The notes under the pieces were generated by a model. That model searched no databases. It worked only from the letters and a program-made list of their open reading frames with translations, and was not told the DNA's origin. DNA of 64,000 nucleotides. Source: Branchiostoma floridae. Taxonomy: Eukaryota > Chordata > Leptocardii > Amphioxiformes > Branchiostomatidae. The position numbers were made by a program, and so were the translations under genes. Shown in pieces: positions 1-13,166 of the stretch (positions are counted from its first letter, which is position 1; the number at the start of each line of letters is the position of its first letter). Location of the stretch: contig NC_049997.1 of NCBI RefSeq assembly GCF_000003815.2, positions 6,163,204 through 6,227,203 on the forward strand, given 5' to 3'.

Positions 1-640
1 AGCATAGTATACAAGCTCACAAATATGTTTCCACAATTTCAACTCTATTACGTTTGCATACTGCTTCATTCTATCATTGTCAGTGCAGTAGCATACAAAA
101 GAATGTTCCAATCTTAATTCATGTTTTAAGCATGTAAGCAACTTGTATTCAAAACGTACCAATATGCAAGTATCACCAGCATACCTTTATGGTGATCTAC
201 TATTCATTTCCTTATAAATTTTCTTAGCAATAAACCATGATTTATTATTTGTTTATTAGACTTTGCCATAAAAATGGAAATGGAGGGGGGAGCAAAACAG
301 GTGATTAATGACTTCTAGTTTTCATTATTTTTTCTTATGTGTTAGGGATTCAAGGTTGAATCTGTTTATCATTTGAACCCTTTTTTCAGAGTATATTTAA
401 TTGCTACAACAAAATACTTGTGAATTGCTAACGCAACAATTGATGGCAAATAATGATGTTTTTATAATGCATTGCACATTACAAAACATATTCTTTATCT
501 ACAGTAATCTGTAAGCAACGGTAACTGTTAAGATAAAGTTAAACATACCTCAGTTTACAATGTCACACTATTCATTTCCATATAAATTGCTCTTTTATTG
601 TTAACACTACTCTGAATGTCACGACAACGCCAGCCTTTCG
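1..640. other. AT-rich intergenic DNA, no gene seen
   Basis: No protein-like open frame, RNA gene or clear repeat is visible here. A short phrase around TTCATTTCC-ATAAATT occurs twice (about 205 and 573), which may be a decayed duplication. Confidence 0.5.
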
Positions 641-666
641 CTACACCTGTAGCACCCATCCACCTT

Positions 667-1075
667 AGGCCTAGGAAAAAAATGTTGTGTTTCCTATTTC
701 AGTCCTGAAAAAACAAAGGTCACTTATAAAGTAGGAATTACCTTTTTTTTCAAATCTATTTTTAGACATTGGCGCAAACTCTACTGATACATAATAGTAC
801 AGTTAACAAACTTGATAACAGAAATGCATGAAGGGCACTAATAATTTCAATGTCAAACTTTCATTTTGTGCATAACTGTTACAAATCTGTGGATGCATCT
901 ATCCTTCATTAGACAGGACAAGCAGTGTTTTTTTTTTTAATTAAATAAAAATACTAACTGGAAACTATGTAACTCCACTGCCCACCCAAAAAAAGTCTAG
1001 GGGGTCAGCAGGTTTTTCTAGGGTAGGTAGCTATAGGGAAACAGGAAACACAACATTTTTTCCTAAGCTTTAGGC
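667..1075. mobile_element. Foldback element with long inverted ends (MITE-like)
   Basis: The left end (about 667-700, TTAGGCCTAGGAAAAAAATG then TTGTGTTTCC) recurs as its reverse complement at about 1036-1075 (GGAAACACAACATTTTTTCC then TAAGCTTTAGG). The two ends are about 400 bp apart. No transposase is present, so this is a non-autonomous element. Its interior resembles the tandem array that follows, suggesting that the array grew from this element. Confidence 0.6.
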
Positions 1076-1329
1076 CACACCATTTTGATTTGTTGTTTTT
1101 TGGATTTAAAAAAAAAAATTTTCAAAAATTCTTAAATACTTTAATTGTAAAACATTATGATAACAAAGCCCGAGGACCAGGTTTGTGCCTTGGTGCACTC
1201 AGTTTTATGGATCGAATACAGTCATATTCAAGTTTTCCTCCCTACCCTATATTTTTATTATGTTCTCTTGCTGTATTTTTACTTTTGAAAATCCGGGAAC
1301 CAAAAAATTAAATTGGTTTGGCCTTATAT

Positions 1330-2680
1330 GACAAACCGTGCAATCAATCTATATTGTTAGCCTATCTCAAGCCTGTCAATCACAATTTCCTCGTCCCTTT
1401 GCAAAGGCCAACGTGCAGTTTCTCATCAAGCCAAAAGATCAATGGAATAGATTAACAGTTTAACAAACTTAATAACAGAAATGCATGAGATCAATTTTAA
1501 ATTCAGTGTCGAACTTTAACTTTGTGCATAATTGTTACAAATCTGTGGATGCATTTATCCTACATTAGACAGGACAGGCAGTTTTTTTCTTACTTGAATA
1601 AGAAGCAGGCTGAATAAAAATACTAACCGGAAACTAAATATTTTGACTCCAATGCCCCCCCCCCCCCAAAAAAAAGTCTAGGGTCGGCAGGTTTTCTAGG
1701 GTAGGTAGGGAAACATTAAACACAATTTTTTTGTTCCTAGGCCTTAATGACAAACCGTGCAATCAATCTATATTGTTAGCCTATCTCAAGCCTGTCAATC
1801 ATAATTTTGCAAAGGCCAACGTGCAGTTTCTCATCAAACCAAAAGATCAGTGGAATAGATTAACAGTTTAACAAACTTAATAACAGAAATGCATGAGATC
1901 AATTAGAAATTCAGTGTCAAATTTTAACTTTGTGCATAATTGTTACAAATCTGTGGATGCATTTATCCGTCATTAGACAGGACAGGCAGTTTTTTTTTTA
2001 CTTGAACAAGAAGCAGGCTGAATAAATAATACTAACTGGAAACCTGGTGACTCCACTGCCCACCCCAAAAAAAGCTAGGGTTGGCAAGTTTTTCTAGCTA
2101 AGGGTAGGTAGGGAAACATTAAACACAATTTTTTTGTTCCTAGGCCTTAATGACAAACCGTGCAATCAATCTATATTGTTATTCTATCTCAAGCCTGTCA
2201 ATCATAATTTTGCAAAGGCCACCATGCAGTTTCTCATCAAACCAAAAGATCAGTGGAAGAGATTAACAGTTTAACAAACTTAATAACAGAAATGCATGAG
2301 ATCAATTATAAATTCAGTGTCGAACTTTAACTTTGTGCATAATTGTTACAAATCTGTGGATGCATTTATCCTTCATTAGAGAGGACAGGCAGTTTTTTTT
2401 CTTACTTGAACAACAAAACAGGGTAAATAAATAATACTAACTGGAAACCTGGTGACTCCACTGCCCACCAAAAAAAAAAAAGCTAGGGTCGGCAGGTTTT
2501 TCTAGCTAAGGGTAGGTCAGGAAACATTAAAGTAACACAATTTTTTTGTTGTTCCTAGGCCTTATGACAAACAGTGCAATCAATCTATATTGTTAGCCTA
2601 TCTCAAGCCTGTCAATCATAATTTTGCAAAGGCCAACATGCAGTTTCTCATCAAACCAAAAGATCAGTAGAATGGATCCC
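1330..2680. repeat. Tandem array, unit about 400-420 bp, over three copies
   Basis: The phrase GACAAACCGTGCAATCAATC starts at 1330, 1749 and 2152, and with one change at 2566, giving spacings of 419, 403 and 414 bp. Each unit holds a poly(A)/(C) tract followed by CTAGGG and ends near TTGTTCCTAGGCC. A more diverged relative lies at 780-1075. No coding potential is seen. Confidence 0.8.
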
Positions 2681-2917
2681 GCTGACATTCTCTGATATTT
2701 CCGTCTCCCCCTGGTGTTCAACCTTTCGCTTACGATCGGTGACATCAATTTTGGAATGTCAAGTTCTACCATATAAGGTGCCATCAGTGTCTGTGTGTCG
2801 ATGTTGAAGATTAGATATTGTTTTCTCTGATTCCGTGTGAATGAAGCGATGACATGCGTTAGTCCAGGGGTTCAAAGCGGCCCTGCATCTGGAGCTGCTA
2901 CTTCCCAGCTCTATCTT

Positions 2918-3153
2918 CGCGAACCTTTATCCGTGGGGCTACCTATATATGTTGATTTTAAAAAAGAAGGTATTTAGGGATATCAAGTTGACAGACATTG
3001 GTTTCAAACAACAATTTAAAAAAAAAATATTGCAATTTTTTCCAATTACAGTACTGCAGTTTGAAACCACTAACTGTCAATTCGGTATCCCTAAATACGC
3101 TGTTTTCAAAATCGGTATCTATATATCAATTGACCGCAGATATAGGTGAACTA
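2918..3153. mobile_element. MITE remnant, related to the copy at 6236
   Basis: It begins with GAACCTTTATCCGTGGGG and ends with TATAGGTGAACTA, matching the ends of the better preserved element at 6236-6438. The right end has lost part of its terminal repeat. Confidence 0.55.
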
Positions 3154-3738
3154 CCGTTATATGTTTTATGCAAAAAAAACAGAACTTTTGGTGACTCCGG
3201 AAACTAAATTTCCATTGCACCACCTTGATTTGCCGTAAGAGAAAGTCCCCACCCATATCGGGTTACCTGAAGAAGTGAGCTAAGCCCCTGTGGCTGACCC
3301 TCCTTCAGGTTGTGTGTCTTGATATTTTCAAGGTCATTGAAGGTCATCATATTCCTCACCTTTGCACACTCCAATATGTCAGAATCTGACTTATTTCCTG
3401 TCAGAGTATTCCTCCTAAATTGTGGCTAAACAGTTTGGGGACCCAGTTAACTAGCTCAGTAGTATTACTTCCTCATCAACCTGTTATAGCTCTTGTACAG
3501 CTGGTTTATGGAGGTCAAGGTGGGTGCGTTTGGAACCTGCTTTTGGGGTGCTGTGGGAAATGAGGGGATATTTGCATTTCTTGAGGTCGAATGTGCAGAC
3601 TCGGGGATTCACCCATTGCATTCTGGTTGCAAAGGTTGCCATTTGCAAGTTTTTTACTTTTCTTTCTAGATGCATCAGCAAATTTCAGCTATAATTGTTC
3701 CAAACATGTTCTTAAAATGTTGCAAAAGTGTGGAATTA
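3154..3738. other. Intergenic DNA, nothing recognised
   Basis: Short open frames occur on both strands, but none has family resemblance or consistent splice signals. Confidence 0.4.
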
Positions 3739-4442
3739 GAGTCCATTCCAAGACACCATGCGGATGTTTGTTGCCATTGTTTAGAATTGATTTTAAAGTT
3801 TTGTAATTATATGTCTAGGACATTTGATACTTCAGAAATATTTTTAACAGTTTCAACTTTATAAATATTTCCCTGGTCCTGTAAAACTTTGGAAATATTC
3901 ATGGTGTGAAATTGGATACTTCTAATGGTTTCTAAATAATGATAACAGCATTCTACCATTATTTACCATTTTCTACCATTTTCTACCATTTTTTGTAAAT
4001 GGTTCGGTGGGCTGGGAAGATAGCAATTCACACATCCTTGCAAAGTATGGTTGGGTGCCATGCAACAATGGCCCACCACAAAGGATCCACCAGTGCCCAG
4101 CAGTGAAGTCTAAAAATACACAGATGCAACAATAGGGCTTACTTTTATGGGGGCAATAAACTAATTCTACCATTTGGCCAGGTTTACCATTTTTTGTAAA
4201 TATTTGTAAATGTGAAATAATCACAGAGAGGTTTCACAATTATTCTAAATAAAGATATTTTTGTACAGTTACTTTCAAAATGTTTCTAAAATATTCAAAG
4301 AAATTCAAATAAATGAGTATTTTCTTAGTCAATTTTTTGAAAATAATTTAATTATTGTGGCTCAGATATTCTTTTATTCAAAATAATTTAGACTAATTAT
4401 AAATATCGCCTAAAAACCCTCATGGTGTCTTGGAATGGACTC
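3739..4442. mobile_element. 704-bp MITE with about 23-bp inverted ends and TA duplication
   Basis: The left end GAGTCCATTCCAAGACACCA (3739 on) is the reverse complement of the right end ending at 4442. Both ends are flanked by TA (3737-3738 and 4443-4444), as expected for Tc1/mariner-type insertion. The interior is AT-rich with repeated TACCATTTT motifs and encodes no transposase. Family assignment rests only on the TA duplication. Confidence 0.7.
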
Positions 4443-4549
4443 TATATTACCATCCTGAAAAATGAAATTGTACTCCTGGTGTAGAAAGACAAGCAATAAT
4501 GTTGAGATCAAATTTCCGGTACCAGCGTTTTTTCTGTGTCAAAATTCTG

Positions 4550-5490
4550 GCAAACATCACCCAAACTTGTTCATTCCGTCTCTGCCATCCACATTGCTGT
4601 TTACATTACTTATGTGCCAGGTTTTGAATTCTGATTCAACGGATCTAGAAGAAAGGAAACCATTTTTCTTGCAATGATATTTGTATCTTGTAGTAAGTTG
4701 TACAAGTAGTTTTTCTGTGCCAAGATTCCAGCAGACATCACCCACACTTACTTATTCCATCTCTGTCACCCTTGTTCCCATTCACATTAATTCTGTGCCA
4801 GGTTTTGCTACTGAGCATCAGTCAACATCCATTGCCATCAGAAGCCACCGGCTCTGTTAAGTTTTGTTCCTGTGAAAATAAATTTTATATCCGGTTTTGG
4901 ACTTCAATTGAACAGAAGATGGGCAAAAATTTTTACTTACAATGACAATGAGATAAAATTCTCTTGTTTTTGTTCATTGTATTCCGTGCTAGGTTTTAAA
5001 TTTCAATATTTCTTGTAATGATATTTAGATGAAATTTCTTCTACAAGCAAATATGCTCCCAGACATCACCCATACTTACTCATTCCATCTCTGTCACCCT
5101 GGTTCCCGTTCACATTAATTCTGTGCCAAGTTTTCCTGGTGAGCATCAGTCAGCATCCATTGCCATCAGAAGCCACCGGCTCTGTTAAGTTTTGTTCCTG
5201 TTAAAATAAATTTTATATCCGGTTTTGGACTTCAATTGAACAGAAGATAGGGCAAAAAAATTTTCCTTACAGTGACAATGAGATAGAATTCTCTTGTTTC
5301 TGTTCACATGTATCCCGTGCCAGGTTTTAAATTTTAATATTTCTTGTAATGATATTTAGATGAAATGTCTTCTACAAGCAAAAATGCTCCCAGACATCAC
5401 CCATACTTACTCATTCCATCTCTGTCACCCTTGTTCCCGTTCACATTAATTCCGTGCCAAGTTTTCCTGGTGAGCATCGGTCGCCATCAG
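4550..5490. repeat. Tandem array, unit about 330 bp
   Basis: AGACATCACCCA-ACTTA starts at 4733, 5061 and 5392 (spacing 328 and 331). A diverged shorter copy precedes it at about 4551. Shared internal phrases include ATCCGGTTTTGGACTTCAAT. No coding potential is seen. Confidence 0.75.
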
Positions 5491-6235
5491 AAGCTGCTGA
5501 CTCCTGACGACCTGTGTCTGACAGCCTTTTAGTCTATTTGACTTAAAACAACCCGCTTATCAGTCAACGTCATGTTTAGAGTCACGGTTGACACTGCCGC
5601 TCGGTGCTCAGAATGTAAAATATGACACGCCGCATAGATCTTATTTCTAGGTGCCATTAATACTGGTGGTTGAAGTATGAAGTTGCGGTAGGGTCATCAG
5701 CCTTTTTAGGGCATGAGAGGGTTACTATCCAATTGTTGAATGTTTGCATGAAGTAACTTTGTGAGAAAGGACTACTCTGCAACTCAACACAGTCAAACAC
5801 TCCTTTTGATTACGGTCATATTTGTCATGGGTCGTCGAATGATTTTGATGTCAAAAAATTTTAAAGCAATCCATTTGTTGCGGAACCACCTGGTGAACAA
5901 CAAGAATCTAAGACAGCATTTTTTGGTATAACACTGACTGTAAAAATTGCAAGATATTGCAAGAGTACCCATAGATCATGATTGTGCGACAATCACAACT
6001 TGTATGTCACTGGGCCTTACAACATTTCATTATCAGTGTGACCTGACAATTAATAATATTTGAATTAATGGACGCAGGTGCAAGTCCTATTTAGTGGTGG
6101 AATTTTGGTAACACTCACAGTATGTCTGTCATCTTTTCAATTCAATCTTGAATAGTACATTTTCCAGCTTTTACAAGTAGTACTACGTTAACTCAGATGA
6201 CAGATAGAAAATATTCATTCATTCATGTAACGCTA
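5491..6235. other. Intergenic DNA, nothing recognised
   Basis: No open frame with protein character and no repeat unit is visible in this stretch. Confidence 0.4.
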
Positions 6236-6438
6236 GTTCACCTTTATCCGTGGGGTAACCTATATCTGTTGTTTTAAAAAACAGGGTATTGAGAGATAAC
6301 AATTGGACGAACGGTGGTTTAAAGTTGAAATACTTTCACAATATTACAGTTTGATACCAACGTCCATTGACTTGAGATTCCTAAAAACTCAGTTTTGGAG
6401 GAAAACGGATATAGGTAAGCCCGCGGATAAAGGTGAAC
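6236..6438. mobile_element. 203-bp MITE with inverted ends, TA-flanked
   Basis: The left end (GTTCACCTTTATCCGTGGGG, then TAACCTATATC) is matched in reverse complement by the right end (GATATAGG...GCGGATAAAGGTGAAC). TA lies on both sides (6234-6235 and 6439-6440), suggesting Tc1/mariner-type mobilisation. A relative lies at 2918-3153. Confidence 0.75.
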
Positions 6439-6489
6439 TATCAATACTGTATACAGTAGTTTTCATCTTTACTGAAGCCTAAATTTAAT

Positions 6490-6690
6490 TTCATCACTCA
6501 AACCATGATAAAAAATCCCCGTCCCAAAACCACTTTTAAAAATCACTGACCTTCACCCGGGCAAAATCAATCCATGCAAAATTGCTGTAAGGATGTGGTC
6601 TGAGGAATGTCCTCCTAGTCCCCGCTACGCTGACCCCATAACAGCAGCTGGTACAGAGCTGGCAATGATGGATGAAGGCATTATGTTTGG
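6490..6690. other. Open on both strands; possible exon remnant, unassigned
   Basis: On + one frame is open from about 6500 to 6745 and reads protein-like in its middle (…KINPCKIAVRMWSEECPP…, then …TELAMMDEG…), but no AG acceptor lies just before it. On - an open frame at 6536-6757 is followed by GTCAGTG, which could be a splice donor. I do not recognise either product. Either could be a decayed exon of a gene or of a transposon. The 149-bp array begins at its right edge. Confidence 0.25.
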
Positions 6691-8110
6691 GCGGGAGGGG
6701 GTACCTGTGACGGTACAAACCTCGCTGGGATTTGTCAACTTGTAAGGAAAATTCCACCCTCCTTAGCTATCTTTACTTTGAGACCAGCTGTGTAATATGT
6801 AGTGTGATTGTTCTTGTACTAAACTGATACTTATGTCTAGCAGGAGGAGGGACCTATGTCGGTACAAACTTCTCTGGGATTTGTCAACTTGTAAGGAAAA
6901 TTCCACCCTCCTTAGCTATCTTTACTTTGAGACCAGCTGTGTAATATGTAGTGTGATTGTTCTTGTACTAAACTGATACTTATGTCTAGCAGGAGGAGGG
7001 ACCTATGTCGGTACAAACTTCTCTGGGATTTGTCAACTTGTAAGGAAAATTCCACCCTCCTTAGCTATTTTTACTTTGAGACCAGCTGTGTAATATGTAG
7101 TATGATCGTTCTTGTACTAAACTGATACTTATGCCTAGCAGGAGGGGGACCTGTGTCTCTACAAACCTCACTGGGAATTGTCAACTTGTAAGGAAAATTC
7201 CACCCTCCTTAGCTATTTAAAGTTACTTTGAGACCAGCTGTGTAATATGTAGTGTGATCGTTCTTGTACTAAACTGATACTTGTCTGGGCAGGAGGGGGT
7301 CCTGTGTCTCTACAAACCTCACTGGGAATTGTCAACTTGTAAGGAAAATTCCACCCTCCTTAGCTATTTTTACTTTGAGACCAGTTGTGTAATATATAGT
7401 ATGATTGTTCTTGTACTAAACTGATACTTATGTCTAGCAGGAGGAGGGACCTGTGTCGGTACAAACTTCTCTGGGATTTGTCAACTTGTAAGGAAAATTC
7501 ACCCTCCTTAGCTATTTTTACTTTGAGACCAGCTGTGTAATATGTAGTATGATTGTTCTTGTACTAAACTGATACTTATGTCTAGCAGGAGGAGGGACCT
7601 GTGTCGGTACAAACTTCTCTGGCGTTTGTCAACTTGTAAGGAAAATTCTTCCCTCCTTAGCTATTTTTACTTTGAGACCAGCTGTGTAATATGTACTATG
7701 ATTGCTCTTGTACTAAACTGATACTTATGTCTAGCAGGAGGGGGGGGGGGGGACCTGCGTCGGTACAAACTTCTCCGGGATTTGTCAACTTGTAAGGAAA
7801 ATTCCACCCTCCTTAGCTATTTTTACTTCGAGACCAGCTGTGTAATATGTAGTATGATTGTTCTTGTACTAAACTGATACTTATGTCTAGCAGAAGGAGG
7901 GACCTGTGTCGGTACAAACCTCTCAGGGATTTGATAACTTGGAAGGAAAGTTTCTCATTTATTTTGCTTTAGGCTTTTCAGCTGCTTTTTCTACCAGCTG
8001 TGTAATATGTTGTATGATTGAACTTGTAAGCTTGATAGTTTGGGCAAGAGGGGACCTATTATGTCTGTTTTCTCTGGGATTTGTCAACTTGTAAAGAAAA
8101 GGAGTCTAGA
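6689..8110. repeat. Tandem array, unit about 149 bp, about nine copies
   Basis: TAAGGAAAATTC starts at 6743, 6892, 7041 and 7189 and continues at the same spacing (149, 149, 148) to about 8100. Each unit carries CAGGAGG-GGGACCT, TTTGTCAACTTG and ACCAGCTGTGTAATATG. Copies decay toward 8500, and another degenerate copy lies at about 10850-10965, so the array was once longer. Confidence 0.85.
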
Positions 8111-9870
8111 GTTAAGTAACTCATTGTGATGCCTCATTAATTTTGCTTAGCTTTTAAAAAGTGATTACTGTAAAGGTGCGTTGTACTTGTAAGTGGATTC
8201 CTAATGCAGGGCAGTAGCAGGGACCTGTGAGAAGGAAGTGCTTCTCATTTATTTTGCTTAGCTTCTGTAATATGATCACTGGAGGGTGCTTTGTACCTGT
8301 AAGCTGATCCTAGATGCTGGGCGTTAGGGGGGACCTCTATCTTTATAAATGTCTGTTGAATTTGTCAAGTGGAGTAGAAAGTTTCAGCCTTTGAAAGAAG
8401 GATGTGGTCTTCATTTATTTTGCTTAACTTTTTGCTAGCTGTGTAATATGATCACCTTCTTTCCTTACTGCTGAGCTTCTGTAACAGGGATTACTATAGC
8501 AGTGCGCACGGTGTTGGTACTGGCAGATTTCATAAGATTGTATGCAATATATAGCTATTAGTGTGCACAAAGTGAAGCACTCACTAACAAGTCTTGGATT
8601 TATCTTAACTTGAAATGACCTGAAAGCATGTTAGTAATAAAAGCGATAAGTAAGCGCATGACTTTGTGTACAGAAATGCAAGTACCGTGTAAAATGATCA
8701 ACTTTCACTCAAAAACCATAAGACTTCTTAAACTCATTATCCTTAAGAAGGAAATTCTGCTCGTTTATTTTGCTTAGCTTTTCAGGACAAACCTTAAAGT
8801 TACGTGTTTTTGCACTGGCTGGCAGATTCTCAAAGACCGTAACACAAATTGTTAGAATTATTCACACTGTGCAGTGCAAGCATGTTTGCTTGAAGGATTT
8901 CCTTTTTAAAGAGCTCAGAAGGGAGCAGTAACAAAAACTATGACCTCTTCATTCATGCCTTTCTGATTACATAGGCAAAGCTATCTGAACCATGTCAACA
9001 GGAATACTTAAAAGCCTACGATTTATGGCATTTTTGGCAGGCCTATAACTTAAACTGTATCTTATCAAAGATATGGCGAGAAATCCATTCTACATAGTTT
9101 TCACAAAGACTTCTGCAATAGAAATTCATCTTAGAACCATGTCTGATTCCCCAAACTTAAGGTAATACATAGCATTACATGTACATAGATGTCAGGCTTT
9201 GGTTTTGTGGGACCTTATCTGTGGTGCACTCGAAAGAGTACTTGACAATTCATCTTCTATTTTATTTCAAAAAAAAGAACCTGCAGAAAATGCATTAAAT
9301 TTTCATTTCTCTTTCATTTAGGAATCTATCCAAGCATAAAAAGTATGGTAAGAGTATGGTTTGTTAACAATACAATGGGCGTGCAATTGGGGTGCAGGGA
9401 TCCCATGATAAAAGCTAGTGATAAGACTATATGCTACTGTATCAGAGATAATACACATAATGGGGGCTGGCATGACTGGACTATCATTAGAGCGATCTAG
9501 ATGAGGCAGCCTATAGTTCCATGCAATTGGCTCAATATCTTTTACTATCAAAGACATGCATTTTGAAAATAGTCAGTGGTGCAGTATCCGTCAACTTATT
9601 GTACGGAAACAATTTTGTGTAACTATCATTTTGTGCAATGCCAAAAGTTTATCCTCCATATATCCAGCAGAAATTAAACATAACTCTGAGTCAAATTTCA
9701 ACAGGAATGTTTTCATTTGCAATGCAACGCTATTTTGGATAAGAGACATAGGAAGTTGAATTTTTGCTAAGAGCACACACAAATATCCACTTGCACTTGA
9801 CAAGATGAACAAAAGCGATGAAGAAATATGATTCGCCACGGAATGTTAAATATCACCTGTCAGAATTTAA
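8111..9870. other. Decayed repeat copies, then unassigned intergenic DNA
   Basis: Phrases of the 149-bp unit (CATTTATTTTGCTTAGCTT, GGGGGACCT) persist to about 8480 and once near 8760. From 8800 to 9870 I see no gene; short open frames on both strands lack family character. Confidence 0.5.
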
Positions 9871-10375
9871 ATGAATCCAAATGTTTCCCACTTTTCTATG
9901 GACTCTAATCGATCGGACAGCGGCGCCTCCCGCAGGAGATGTTGTTAGGTTTCTTTGTAGGTGCACAGGAGCGTTAGATTGGCCAATGGTGCCAACCAGG
10001 CAGGCCACTCCTATCAAAACCCCTTCCAAAGCTCAGTTCAATAGTCGAAGCACAGGGGAAATGCAGGAAAAACACAGCATGCCTTTTTTTAGTAAGAGAA
10101 CTAATGTTTGTTTTAGAGGATCTGATAACTTCCCTTATCGCCAATTAGAGAATGTTTGTTTGAAACTTTATTTATTCATGAGAAGCTCAAATTGGCCAGC
10201 AGGCCGCTTTTCATTGAGGTCATGGGCGAGGTATACGTAATGAATCCAAATGTTTCCCACTTTTATTTGGACAGGAGATGTTGTTAGGTTCCTCTGTAGG
10301 TGCACAGGAGCGTTAGATTGGCCACCGGTGCCGCCCAGGCAGGCCGCTCCTATTAAACCCCTGCCAAAGCTCAAT
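9871..10375. repeat. Direct repeat pair of about 135 bp, 369 bp apart
   Basis: ATGAATCCAAATGTTTCCCA starts at 9871 and 10240. Both copies continue through ATGTTGTTAGGTT, GTAGGTGCACAGGAGCGTTA and CAGGCAGGCC. The second copy lacks about 45 bp near its start. The segment between them (about 10030-10238) is unique. It could be a tandem duplication or the end repeats of a small retroelement. Confidence 0.7.
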
Positions 10376-10379
10376 AGTT

Positions 10380-10965
10380 AGGGGTGGGTACCGATACGGT
10401 ACCGGTGCAAAAACCTTTTTTTTTCTTTAATATTGGACCGGTCCAGGAAAAAACGGACCTAATACCGCTCTCTGCAACCTAAAATTTGACATATCGCTCA
10501 ACGATTTCTATAGAAAAGAAACGAATCTTTTTACACTTTGTGTGTTTTATTGTCTTCTCGGTCACACTTTTACCTTTTGTATGATTTACCCAGTGTAAAA
10601 GCGAATGTTACATATATCCTATCTAGGTCGCAGTGAGAGCGCAGCGCAATCACCATCTAGTGGACAGGGGGCCCAACTTCCCGGCCCAGCACAGTTTGGC
10701 AACTTGACCTTGACTTTACCGCATGGAGTCGACACTAACTTCGTGTGTTGATAGCCATCACATTTTCACCAATTGTCTACCAAATGGTGTTGTCCGAATC
10801 TAGCCCGCCACGCCGTTACTACCATAATTTCTGGGTGAAAGGACCCTGATTGGGTTGCAGGGGACCTACGTCTTTACAAACTTCTTTTTGATTTGTCAAC
10901 TGCTGTGGAAAATTCCGATCTTTTAAAGGAGTCAATACTTCAAAGCCCGCTGTGTTATACTACGA
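10380..10965. other. Possible transposon end, then a degenerate 149-bp repeat copy
   Basis: At 10381 GGGGTGGGTACCGATACGGT, followed by an ACCGG-rich stretch to 10450, resembles a hAT-type terminus, but no matching inverted end was found. At 10850-10965 the phrases GGGGACCTACGTCTTTACAA and TTTGTCAACT mark a stray copy of the 6.7-8.1 kb repeat. Confidence 0.35.
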
Positions 10966-12590
10966 TCTTATCACAAGGATATGCTGTTGAATCAGATGTA
11001 TTTGATCTGCATCAAGCAGTTACCAAAGGGGACCTTCACCGACTACTGAGGGATTTTTAAAAGATTTTAGATATATATAACTATTTATGTACACGAAGTA
11101 AAGCTTTCTATCAGACGGGGAAGAGTTTAATGGGGTTGCAGGCGGCCAGAGTGAATTCCTGACATTCCCCAGAAATCCATTCACCTTCCACACTGTGTAA
11201 TCTTCAGGTCTGGATCGATTGGAAACCGCTTTCTCCTCCCTGGGAAAATTGAGTCTAAGTCTACAGAGCGCCACGCATGTCTGGGCAGCACAAATAGAGA
11301 TGTATGCCCACGGGGGCTTCACTTAGGGATAGATTGGGTCTTCACGATTCAGGGGTTGAGGCACCCCATTTCTATGCAGGTGACATTCAAAGTCAGTTGC
11401 AGCAGACAAACTTCACCTGTGGCTCTTATTGTTTCGCCATTTAGTCCATCCAAAAATGGACACGAATCGGGGCTAGAAATACCTTTTATACTTTTTCTGC
11501 ATACCTGAACTTTACTAGGTAATATTCAAATCCACCCGCCCCTGACATATTCATCTGTACAACTCGTTTACTATCGTTGGCTTTAAGTATATCCAAAAAG
11601 AATGAAGAAACAATTGATGCATGTATGTATCATAAATATCGGCCTCGTAATACCTTTTCATACATGCACAGCTGCACCTGTGCATGTAATGTTCAAAATC
11701 AGCTGCCCCTGTATTTATCCACACCACTCATTTTCATTGCCTTTTAGGCCACAAGAAAACAACGTTAAAATATTTTCTGACAGTCTACTTGTATTTTCTT
11801 TTGCAAACATTAAAATGGTGCTTCTTTTGGGACTGCTACTGGCATTTAACTCTACTGTTGTAGGATGCACAGATTAAGTAGATGCAGAAGGGTTAGCCTT
11901 TAAGGCCTTGACAATAGCCTATGGCTAGTTGGGCTAGTTGGGCCACAGCTGATCAATTAAATAGAAGTAAAATTTAAGTAGACATCAGAAATACTTTCAC
12001 AACCATAGGCATAGTTTTACCTGTACTATGCTGGATTTGCCTTTCGAGCCCTGCAAATGAAACTTGCCAAGGAGATAATGGGTAACATCAGAGACTTAAC
12101 TCAAACGTGATTCATCGACCCGAATGGTGAAAAAGTGGAATGGTACAGGAAGAGATGCACGAGTATGTTCTAATAGCAACAAAAATCTCATTGCCATGTG
12201 TAAGGTTTATACCTATGCCACCTGCTCATCACAATTACCAGTAGAAAGGTCGCTATTGTAGGATAAACATTTCCATGCTAAGTCGAAACTTGCGGAATGT
12301 TATAGAAGATGTTTTAGAAGATGTTTCATTCTAGTGACGCTGAAGAAGAGTGATGGATGTCACTAGAAACGTCCGGAAGTAAATATCCGTTTTTTTATCC
12401 AGTTGTAGAGATTGAATTGTATTTGAACATTGCTTACCTGGATGTCTAACCTTCATAAACTTTATAGAAGATTCCTTGAATTTGTGAAGTTTTGGTATGC
12501 GGGTAGCTGGCAATCGCTTGAAGAAACACTTAGCGCTAATGCACCCGCAGCTGTCTCCCTTTAAGAGCTAACATTAGTGACGAACGTTTT
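10966..12590. other. Intergenic DNA, nothing recognised
   Basis: No gene is supported. Short open frames at 11020-11322 (-) and 11602-11877 (+) have no family character and no matching splice sites. Confidence 0.4.
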
Positions 12591-12596
12591 CTTTTT

Positions 12597-13166
12597 CGCT
12601 CGATAATGACTGCACTTCGTGTGGTAGTGATTTAACCACACCCGGTCTTGGTGCTCAACGAAATGCTGTTGGCACCGGTTTCTAATACTCAGAGATTCGC
12701 TCAATGCATTTTCATTAAAGATTTAGATGTATATCTCGAACGGAAGTGTCTATCTTAAACATTATGATATTAACGTACTATCTTTTAATGGATCTTTAAG
12801 ATTGTTACTTTTTCAACGCAAGCTTTAGTGATATTTTGATAAGGTCATTATCCAAGGTACTTTCCGGTCGATCATTAATGCATTCCAAGTGATAGTTATT
12901 TAGTCAAGACCATTCTTTGGTGTTAAAAAGACCGCTACTATAACTGATTCCAATTCATATTTACCAATAATTCACAAGAAGAAAAAAAGTGTCTTCCTTG
13001 GTCATTATGATTATATCAATTCCGTTGGATCATTCGATCTCGACAAGCTTTTGCAAAGACTTCCTTTTGGTATGATGATTGCACGCCAACGCACTTGCTG
13101 GTCGATAATGCACGCACTTCGTGTGGCAGCAATTCCCCCATGGTCCGTCCTTGGTGCTGAACGAAC
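12597..13166. repeat. Imperfect direct repeat pair upstream of the LRR gene
   Basis: A segment of about 68 bp at 12597-12665 (TCGATAATG-C-GCACTTCGTG, then CTTGGTGCTCAACGAA) recurs at 13098-13166 with substitutions. It lies within 1 kb of the LRR gene's coding exon, so it may be duplicated regulatory DNA or a decayed repeat. Confidence 0.5.
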
